Below, piece after piece: positions 1 through 5,716 of a stretch of 55,301 nt of DNA (positions are counted from its first letter, which is position 1; every line of letters begins with the position of its first letter). The notes beneath the pieces were generated by a model. It worked only from the letters and a program-made list of their open reading frames with translations. It had not been told where the DNA came from and ran no database searches. Both the position numbers and the translations under genes were made by a program. The stretch covers positions 1-55,301 of the forward strand of contig NZ_CAJTUJ010000003.1 of the NCBI RefSeq assembly GCF_910579375.1. The letters run 5' to 3'. The stretch comes from an uncultured Rikenella sp. Its GTDB lineage: Bacteria; Bacteroidota; Bacteroidia; Bacteroidales; Rikenellaceae.

Positions 1-110
1 CACCCCCGGCGTAGGGCCGCCACTTCGCGGTGCTCGTTTGGCCCACGCTGGCTCCGGCCCGCTAAAGTTCAGCTATATATAGCCAGTTTTACGTGCTGCT
101 CGGCCCCCGT

Positions 111-293
111 TTATTCCGAGAGGCAACGCAACGGAAGACCGAAGCCACGAGCATTCGCATCGTTGAGAACGAGCCACGTCACACCGAAGCCCAAGTTTAT
201 GCCGTTGGTGTCGCTAATTGAAGCAGACCAGCTGGCGCTGCCGCTGCCGACGAGCTCCAGCATGCCCGAAGTACTGTTGCGGACGCCCGGGGC
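111..293 (-). repeat. Headless C-terminal cassette 1 (FISUMP/CLec-like)
   Basis: On the minus strand this stretch encodes 60 residues and a TAA stop, beginning A-P-G and ending G-L-P-L-R-C-L-S-E. It resembles the last part of the Bacteroidota FISUMP/DUF1566 surface-protein domain (P-x-G-Y-R near the start, W-S near the middle, G-F-x-V-R-C at the end). There is no start codon, signal peptide or N-terminal domain. The frame runs without a shift through cassette 2 upstream, whose stop lies exactly 65 codons away. The first and last codons match the other five cassettes while the middle differs. It could be a silent recombination donor, an orphan variable repeat or a decayed gene fragment. Confidence 0.7.
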
Positions 294-305
294 AGCTTGC
301 TCTGT

Positions 306-485
306 TTATTCCGAGAGGCAGCGCAACTGAAAACCGTAGACACGGCGGTACGCGAGACTCGGTCCGAGCCACGTCATGTCGAAATCCAGTCGGATGCCGT
401 AGATGCCGTTTGTGGCGGAAGACCAACTGTACCCATTACCGCCCACGATCACTATGCCCGAGACATCGCTGAGGAGACCCGGGGC
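306..485 (-). repeat. Headless C-terminal cassette 2
   Basis: Minus-strand cassette of 59 residues plus stop, one codon shorter than the other five. It contains G-Y-S-W-S-S in the middle and ends Y-G-F-Q-L-R-C-L-S-E. It sits directly upstream of cassette 1 in the same frame. An in-frame ATG at 558-560 would give an 84-residue ORF, but the added residues do not look like a signal peptide or a domain, so I do not call a gene. Confidence 0.7.
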
Positions 486-582
486 GGAACGTTGGGGAAA
501 TCGAGTCGAATCATTCGTTGCAGAGGACAACGAATGACGTTTTTTGACTAACTTTACCACTGAATATCATATCTTTCATCCG

Positions 583-1872
583 ATGAAAAAGCAAGATAAA
601 GAAGCGCTGCTCTATCATAGCTCCGAACCCAAAGGAAAACTGGGCGTTGTTCCCACCAAACCCTACACCACCCAACACGACCTCTCGATGGCTTATACCC
701 CGGGCGTGGCGGTGCCCTGTATGGAAATTTACGACGATCCGGAGAAAATTTACGAATATACCAACAAAGGCAATCTGGTGGCTGTGATTTCGAATGGCAC
801 GGCTGTGTTGGGACTCGGCGATATCGGCCCGGCGGCCGCAAAACCTGTGATGGAGGGGAAAGGACTGTTGTTCAAGGTGCTGGCCGGAATCAATGTATAC
901 GACATCGAGATCGACACCACGGATGTGGAGCGGTTCGTGGAGACCGTCAAGGCGATTGCGCCGACCTTCGGGGGGATCAACCTGGAGGATATCAAAGCGC
1001 CCCAGTGTTTCGAAATCGAACGACGGCTCAAAGAAGAGGTCGGCCTGCCGCTGATGCACGACGACCAGCACGGAACGGCGATCATTACTTCGGCCGCCCT
1101 GCTCAATGCTTTGGAGATCGTGGGGAAACGCATCGACCGGATTCAGGTCGTTGTGAACGGCGCGGGAGCTGCTGCGACAGCTTGTGCGCGGCTCTATTTG
1201 CACCTGGGGGTTAGGCCCGAAAATCTGGTGATGTGCGACAGCAAAGGAGTGATCAGCGTGCGACGAATGAACCTGACGCCCAAAAAGGCACAGTTTGCGA
1301 CCCGGCGCGAGGTGAATACGCTGGCCGAAGCTTTGGTCGGCGCCGATCTTTTCTTGGGCGTCTCCAAAGCAGGGGTGCTGACAGCTGAGATGGTGCGGAC
1401 GATGGCCGATGACCCGATTGTCTTTGCATTGGCCAATCCCGATCCGGAAATTCCGTATGAAGCGGCCAAAGCGTCGCGTCCCGACCTGATTTTCGCCACC
1501 GGGCGGAGCGACTATCCGAATCAGGTCAATAACGTGCTCGGTTTTCCGTACATCTTTCGCGGGGCGTTGGATGTACGAGCCACGGCTATCAACGAGGAGA
1601 TGAAAGTAGCGGCGGCACAAGCGATCGCCGGGCTGGCGAAAATGCCGGTCACGGATGAGGTGCTTCGGGCCTATAATTTAGAGGAGCTGGCTTTCGGACG
1701 GGACTATCTGCTGCCCAAACCGTTGGATCAACGCCTGCTTGTAACGGTCTCGGTGGCCGTGGCCAAGGCGGCGGTCGAATCGGGTGTCGCGACCAAAATC
1801 ATTACGGATTGGGAGGCCTATGCGACCGGTCTGGCACGCTTGGCCGACCGCATCCGGCAGGGGCGTTATTGA
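583..1872 (+). CDS. NAD(P)-dependent malic enzyme, short form
   Basis: This 429-residue enzyme would oxidatively decarboxylate malate to pyruvate in the cytoplasm, linking C4 acids to pyruvate. Family signatures seen: the N-terminal Y-T-P-G-V-A near residue 38, the G-L-G-D-I-G-P segment, the metal-binding H-D-D-Q-H-G-T motif near residue 160, and the Rossmann segment V-V-N-G-A-G-A-A-A. It ends after the NAD-binding domain and lacks the phosphotransacetylase-like C-terminal half of the ~760-residue MaeB type. I chose the ATG at 583 because family similarity begins there; an upstream in-frame ATG at 544 adds unlike residues. The gene converges with the lipoprotein gene and overlaps its 3' end by 7 bp. 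Confidence 0.9.
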   Translation: MKKQDKEALLYHSSEPKGKLGVVPTKPYTTQHDLSMAYTPGVAVPCMEIYDDPEKIYEYTNKGNLVAVISNGTAVLGLGDIGPAAAKPVMEGKGLLFKVLAGINVYDIEIDTTDVERFVETVKAIAPTFGGINLEDIKAPQCFEIERRLKEEVGLPLMHDDQHGTAIITSAALLNALEIVGKRIDRIQVVVNGAGAAATACARLYLHLGVRPENLVMCDSKGVISVRRMNLTPKKAQFATRREVNTLAEALVGADLFLGVSKAGVLTAEMVRTMADDPIVFALANPDPEIPYEAAKASRPDLIFATGRSDYPNQVNNVLGFPYIFRGALDVRATAINEEMKVAAAQAIAGLAKMPVTDEVLRAYNLEELAFGRDYLLPKPLDQRLLVTVSVAVAKAAVESGVATKIITDWEAYATGLARLADRIRQGRY

Positions 1873-2288
1873 TTGCGGTGAAGAGAGACCGACCCTTTGA
1901 CTTTTCGGCCTTTGGGATCGACCTCCTTCCATCGGTCGCTCTCCCAATAGAAGTGCTCGCCGATCCAGACCTTGCGTGCCTGGCGAGCCACAGTAGCGTG
2001 TCCGTCCTGAAACGGATAGGCGGCTTCGTAGTGCGGTCGGATCACGACGCGACCCGTCGTGTCGGCATATCCGATTCGTCCGTTGCGTCCTACGATTCGA
2101 AACAGACCTTCCGAAACATAATCCGGGCCGTTGTCGAATAGGTAGGCATCGTATTTTTTGCGACTCTCCCGGTCGGCCAGTTCGGCGGTTTTCGGATCAT
2201 GGCGACGGAGGCCGGAGCGATAACCGGCGCAACTGCCGCAGAGCGCAAGTGTCGCGCCGGCGCAGAGGATGACGGTGAGGCGGTTCAT
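1866..2288 (-). CDS. WG-repeat lipoprotein
   Basis: A 140-residue protein whose N-terminus is a lipoprotein signal peptide ending C-G-S-C, so it is probably lipidated at Cys20 and exported. The mature part carries at least two WG/KWG-type repeats (G-R-N-G-R-I-G-Y-A-D-T-T-G-R-V-V-I and a second ending D-P-K-G-R). WG repeats are short beta-rich units of unknown ligand. The start at 2288 lies 13 nt after the stop of the metallo-hydrolase gene, so the two are probably co-transcribed. An ORF start further upstream lies inside the preceding gene and would bury the signal peptide, so it was not used. Confidence 0.75.
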   Translation of the reverse strand: MNRLTVILCAGATLALCGSCAGYRSGLRRHDPKTAELADRESRKKYDAYLFDNGPDYVSEGLFRIVGRNGRIGYADTTGRVVIRPHYEAAYPFQDGHATVARQARKVWIGEHFYWESDRWKEVDPKGRKVKGSVSLHRNQ

Positions 2289-2301
2289 GGCGGTTTTCTG
2301 C

Positions 2302-2967
2302 TTATCGTACCCGGACGACGGCCAGCTGTTTCTGGATCCGTTCCCGATCCACCGTCTCATAATGATATGGATAGAGGTATTCCGGTTCGATGATTTTGGC
2401 CGCTTCGATAAACTCCTCTTCGCTCATCGTATAGGGCAGCATCAGGGGGAGAAAAGCGATAAAAATAAAGCTCAACTCCCGCATTTCCGGAATCAGTTCG
2501 GTGTCGCCGGCGATGTAAATCCGTTTTCCGTCGATGGTCAGCAGATAACCGTTTCCCTCCCCTTTCGGGTGGAACGGTACGCCGGGTCTCCGTTCCCGGA
2601 CGATGTTGTAGGCCGGCAGGGCCCGGATGCGGATCGAGCGGTTGTAGTCTGTCGTATCGCCGTTGGCCAGTGTGATGATCCGTTGGGTGAATCCGTCGGC
2701 CCGCAGCCGTTCTGCGGCTTTCGGCGGTGCGATAAAGACGGTCTGGTCGGTCGCGATGGCGCGTAGCGCCTCGGGGTCGTAATGGTCATAGTGATCGTGG
2801 GTGATGAGAACCGTCGTGGCTTTCGGAAGCATCGTATAATCGGCCCCCTCTCCGTATGGATCGACGGCGATTAGCTCATCCTCATAGCCTATATAAAGCG
2901 CCGCATGGCTGATACGCGTCACGCTGATCGGGCCGTAGTAATCGGTGGTGTCGGGTTGTGCTTTCAT
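2302..2967 (-). CDS. Metallo-beta-lactamase-fold metal-dependent hydrolase
   Basis: A 221-residue protein of the UPF0173-like branch of the metallo-beta-lactamase superfamily. The zinc motif T-H-D-H-Y-D-H-Y-D (HxHxDH) is near residue 57, followed by a G-D-T-E-L segment that supplies the bridging Asp; a late H (P-Y-H-Y-E) is a possible last ligand. No signal peptide is seen, so it is probably cytoplasmic. The substrate cannot be told from sequence. It is the first gene of a two-gene unit with the WG-repeat lipoprotein. A TACCTTTATTCCC stretch just upstream on the minus strand is a near-match to the Bacteroidota -7 element. Confidence 0.85.
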   Translation of the reverse strand: MKAQPDTTDYYGPISVTRISHAALYIGYEDELIAVDPYGEGADYTMLPKATTVLITHDHYDHYDPEALRAIATDQTVFIAPPKAAERLRADGFTQRIITLANGDTTDYNRSIRIRALPAYNIVRERRPGVPFHPKGEGNGYLLTIDGKRIYIAGDTELIPEMRELSFIFIAFLPLMLPYTMSEEEFIEAAKIIEPEYLYPYHYETVDRERIQKQLAVVRVR

Positions 2968-3073
2968 GATGTTTGGGGGTTTGGGAATAAAGGTAGCATT
3001 TTTCGTGCCGAAATCGGAGCGTTTTTGGGGAAAATGGAGGGGCTATTTTTGCTGAGGTTGGAGGCTGTCCTGT

Positions 3074-3256
3074 TTATTCCGAGAGGCAACGCAGCTGAAG
3101 ACCGCTGGCCCGGTGTACCGGATAGTTTGAGCCGAGTCCCGTCGCGTCGAAGTACAAGTATACGCCATAGATATCGTTGACAGTGGAAGTCCAGCTGTAG
3201 CCGCCGTTACCGACCACCCACACCGAGCCTGAACCGTAACCGCGGTGGCCCGGGGC
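3074..3256 (-). repeat. Headless C-terminal cassette 3
   Basis: Minus-strand cassette of 60 residues plus TAA, starting A-P-G-H-R-G-Y and ending G-L-Q-L-R-C-L-S-E. The middle reads G-Y-S-W-T-S-T and contains the recurring x-L-x-F pattern (here Y-L-Y-F). It lies between a large inverted repeat and the likely promoter of the metallo-hydrolase gene. Same length and borders as cassettes 1, 4, 5 and 6. Confidence 0.72.
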
Positions 3257-3278
3257 GCGCCCGCAGGGTGTTTTTACC

Positions 3279-3337
3279 GGCCGCCTCTACCCTAAGCAAT
3301 AGGCCTGCCTCGGCTTCAAGTTAGGGTAGACACGGCC
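3279..3337. repeat. Inverted repeat between cassettes 3 and 4
   Basis: The 17-nt arms 3279-3295 and 3321-3337 pair with two mismatches; the inner TCTACCCTAA / TTAGGGTAGA is perfect. The spacer is 25 nt. Weaker pairing extends outwards through T-rich (3271-3275) and A-rich (3340-3343) flanks, so it could act as a terminator in either direction or as a cruciform. It separates the tandem pair 4-5 from cassette 3. Confidence 0.65.
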
Positions 3338-3360
3338 ATTAAAAGACGCCGTGCTTCCGT

Positions 3361-3543
3361 TTATTCCGAGAGGCAACGCAACTGAAAACCGTGGCCGCGG
3401 CTGTCCGAGTTGCTGGTGAGGAGGTGCTGCGAAAAGAAATTCAAGTCCAGGCCGTAGACACCGCCCGTAACGGAAGACCAGCTGAACCCGGTGTAGCCGA
3501 CGCCCATCAGATCGCCCGAGTTCGAAAGGCGGTTGCCCGGGGC
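3361..3543 (-). repeat. Headless C-terminal cassette 4
   Basis: Minus-strand cassette of 60 residues plus TAA, starting A-P-G-N-R-L and ending G-F-Q-L-R-C-L-S-E. The middle reads G-F-S-W-S-S. It is tandem and in frame with cassette 5; their stops lie exactly 198 nt apart. It differs most from the others around residues 36-44 (F-F-S-Q-H). Confidence 0.72.
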
Positions 3544-3558
3544 GGGGTTTGTCTCCGT

Positions 3559-3741
3559 TTATTCCGAGAGGCAACGCAACTGAAAACCGTAGCCGCGGTG
3601 GTACGCGTAGCTGGGATTGAGCCCCGTCACGTAGAAATCCAAGTACACCCCATTGCTGCCGCTCACCGACGACGAATAGCTGAACCCGCCGTTGCCGACG
3701 TAGCTCAGCCCGCCATTGGCTCTCTCGCGGAAGCCCGGGGC
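3559..3741 (-). repeat. Headless C-terminal cassette 5
   Basis: Minus-strand cassette of 60 residues plus TAA, starting A-P-G-F-R-E-R and ending G-F-Q-L-R-C-L-S-E. The usual Trp of the W-S-S motif is replaced by Tyr (F-S-Y-S-S-S). It is the first of the tandem pair on the minus strand. Only about 90 nt separate it from the divergent MFS gene, which is too short to encode the missing N-terminal part of a surface protein. Confidence 0.72.
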
Positions 3742-3831
3742 GGCACTGCCCCGCCCTTTCCTGATTTGAACGAAGAATCGCAGTAAACCATAAATTGTGT
3801 AATTTCGGAGCGCTTTTCGGACAAATTATCG

Positions 3832-5241
3832 ATGGATAAACAGACGACGATTCGAGTCTCGCTGGTCGTAGCTGTTGCGTTTTTCATGCAATTTCTCGAC
3901 ACCACCGCGGTCAATACGGCCATTCCGGCCATGGCCGACACGTTCCGGGTGGATGTCATCCGGCTCAGTACCGGCGTGACCTCCTATCTGATGGCGTTGG
4001 CGGTTTTTATCCCCGTGAGCGGCTGGATCGCCGAACGCTTCGGAACCCGTCGCGTTTTTTGCTCCTCGGTCGCCTTTTTCATCCTCTCCTCTACCCTTTG
4101 CGGCACCTCGCACAGTTTGTGGCAGTTCGTCGCCTATCGCATCATGCAGGGGATGGCCGGAGCCATGATGTCGCCCGTCGGTCGGCTGGCCGTGCTCAAA
4201 GCCACGCCCAAAGAGGATTTGCCCACCGCCATGAACTATATTACCATTCCGGCACTCGTCGCTCCGATTATGGGGCCCGTGGTGGGCGGCTATCTGACCT
4301 CCTTTTGGTCGTGGAGGTGGATTTTTTACCTGAACGTGCCGATCGGAATCGCCTGTATTCTGTTGGCCTGGCACTACATTCCCGAAGAGACGCCGCGCGA
4401 CGCGAAACGAAAGCCGCCGTTTGATTGGGGCGGGTTCGTGTTGAGCGGGAGTGCGCTGGCCGGGTTTATGTACGGAGTCGAAATGTTCAGCAAATCAGGC
4501 ATCTCGTATGCCTTTTCCGGTTCGGTCGTCGGCCTGAGCCTGCTGTTGCTTTACTGGAACGTGAAGCACGCGGCCCGGGTGGAGACGCCGCTGATCGACT
4601 ATTCAGTCATGCGGGTGCGAACCTACAGCATTACGGTTTGGGTCGGTTCCGTATCGCGAATCGTGATCGGAGCCTTTCCTTATCTTGTGCCGCTGATGTT
4701 TCAGGAGGGTTTCGGGCTGAGTCCCTTTCGTTCCGGGCTCCTCTTTCTGGCTACGATGGCCGGCAACCTGTCGATGAAGACCGCGACCGTCTGGCTGATC
4801 CGCCGTTTCCCTTTTCGCAATATTTTATTGGTAAACGGTGCCTTAGTAGCTCTTTTCACCTTTCTGACCGCCCTGTTTTCCCCCGAAACGCCCGTTTGGA
4901 TGATCGTGGTTACCCTCTTCTGTGCCGGTCTGGTGCGATCGATGCAGTTCAGTTCGCTGACCACCCTCGCCTTTGCCGATATCGCCGAACGGAAAATGAC
5001 ATCGGCCAATACCTTATATAGTACGGTGCAACAGATGTCCACCGGCATGGGGATCGCCGTCGGCGCCGTGATGCTGCGGTTCGCCAACCAGTTCGACGGC
5101 GGCGTGCCCGGACACTATACGGTATTGGATTTTCGGCTGGCATTCTTTGCTGTGGCCATCCTGGGTGTTATTCATCTGTTCGGCTACACCTTTTTGCGTC
5201 CCTCGGCCGGAAATGCCGTCAGGATCAAGAAGAAAGAGTAA
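3832..5241 (+). CDS. MFS multidrug efflux transporter, DHA2 (EmrB/QacA) family
   Basis: A 469-residue inner-membrane protein with about 14 hydrophobic segments, as in the 14-helix DHA2 drug:H+ antiporters. Motif A-like G-W-I-A-E-R-F-G-T-R-R follows helix 2, and the antiporter motif C is seen as G-P-V-V-G-G-Y-L in helix 5. D-T-T at the end of helix 1 matches motif D1 (L-D-x-T). It would export lipophilic compounds using the proton gradient; the substrate is not predictable. No HlyD-type periplasmic adaptor or TolC gene is adjacent, so it may act alone. The start was chosen at the first ATG before helix 1. Confidence 0.88.
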   Translation: MDKQTTIRVSLVVAVAFFMQFLDTTAVNTAIPAMADTFRVDVIRLSTGVTSYLMALAVFIPVSGWIAERFGTRRVFCSSVAFFILSSTLCGTSHSLWQFVAYRIMQGMAGAMMSPVGRLAVLKATPKEDLPTAMNYITIPALVAPIMGPVVGGYLTSFWSWRWIFYLNVPIGIACILLAWHYIPEETPRDAKRKPPFDWGGFVLSGSALAGFMYGVEMFSKSGISYAFSGSVVGLSLLLLYWNVKHAARVETPLIDYSVMRVRTYSITVWVGSVSRIVIGAFPYLVPLMFQEGFGLSPFRSGLLFLATMAGNLSMKTATVWLIRRFPFRNILLVNGALVALFTFLTALFSPETPVWMIVVTLFCAGLVRSMQFSSLTTLAFADIAERKMTSANTLYSTVQQMSTGMGIAVGAVMLRFANQFDGGVPGHYTVLDFRLAFFAVAILGVIHLFGYTFLRPSAGNAVRIKKKE

Positions 5242-5301
5242 GATTTGGCCTCCGTTCGCATCATACCGTCCGGCGGAATTTGCGAAAAAAACGGTCGAAC
5301 G

Positions 5302-5333
5302 TTTGGTAGAATAAAAAGAAGACTCTATATTTG
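5302..5333 (+). promoter_or_regulatory. Bacteroidota sigma-ABfr-type promoter of tRNA-Asp
   Basis: TTTG at 5302-5305 and TATATTTG at 5326-5333, separated by 20 nt, match the -33 TTTG / -7 TAnnTTTG consensus. The tRNA begins 33 nt after the -7 box. Confidence 0.75.
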
Positions 5334-5366
5334 TCCTCGCAATGCCGAATCGGGTATTGCGGATTC

Positions 5367-5440
5367 GGTGCGGTAGTTCAGCTGGTTAGAATACCTGCCT
5401 GTCACGCAGGGGGTCGCGAGTTCGAGTCTCGTCCGCACCG
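5367..5440 (+). tRNA. tRNA-Asp (GTC)
   Basis: The cloverleaf is complete: acceptor GGTGCGG pairs with CCGCACC, the D arm contains AGTTCAGCTGG, the anticodon loop CTGTCAC between CCTGC and GCAGG gives anticodon GTC, and the T arm contains GTTCGAGTC. The discriminator base is G. CCA is not encoded. Confidence 0.95.
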
Positions 5441-5452
5441 CGCGTTTTTAAC

Positions 5453-5486
5453 ACGCCTCTTCTTGTGGATGGAAGAGGCGTTTTTC
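5453..5486 (+). terminator. Intrinsic terminator of tRNA-Asp
   Basis: The perfect 10-bp hairpin ACGCCTCTTC / GAAGAGGCGT with a short loop is followed by a T run. Confidence 0.85.
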
Positions 5487-5716
5487 GTATGAGCCTTTTT
5501 GACATAGAGCGGGATTTGCACGAAAATTGTCGGAGGGCTCTTGCTTTCGCCGTCCGAGCTGATTCGGGCGGGCCGGCTTCAGGCGTCGAACTCCGGGATT
5601 CGGCGACGAAAAAAAGTGAAATCTGACAATAAGTGTGGATTACTGACTAAAATTTATTAATTTAGCCGCGTGAAATATCCTCTCTCGCAGAGGATTCGGG
5701 CATAAATTGAACGGAT
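5487..5716. other. Intergenic leader of the fimbrial/OmpA locus
   Basis: I see no ORF of interest here. A small hairpin at about 5680-5698 (ATCCTCT / AGAGGAT around CTCGC) lies just before the OmpA-like gene and would sit in its 5' untranslated region. AT-rich sequence at about 5640-5665 is the likely promoter area, but no clean TAnnTTTG box is visible. Confidence 0.4.

Noticed and set aside
1..110. Possible further cassette at the window start
   Set aside because: No conserved stop or border motif is visible; only a short ATATAT palindrome is seen, and the window ends.
306..560. 84-residue minus-strand ORF with ATG covering cassette 2
   Set aside because: The residues before the cassette show no signal peptide or domain and lie partly in the malic enzyme upstream region; the ATG is probably chance.
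511..1620. 369-residue minus-strand ORF
   Set aside because: It is antisense to the malic enzyme gene, which has clear family motifs; the ORF is a frame shadow of high-GC codons.
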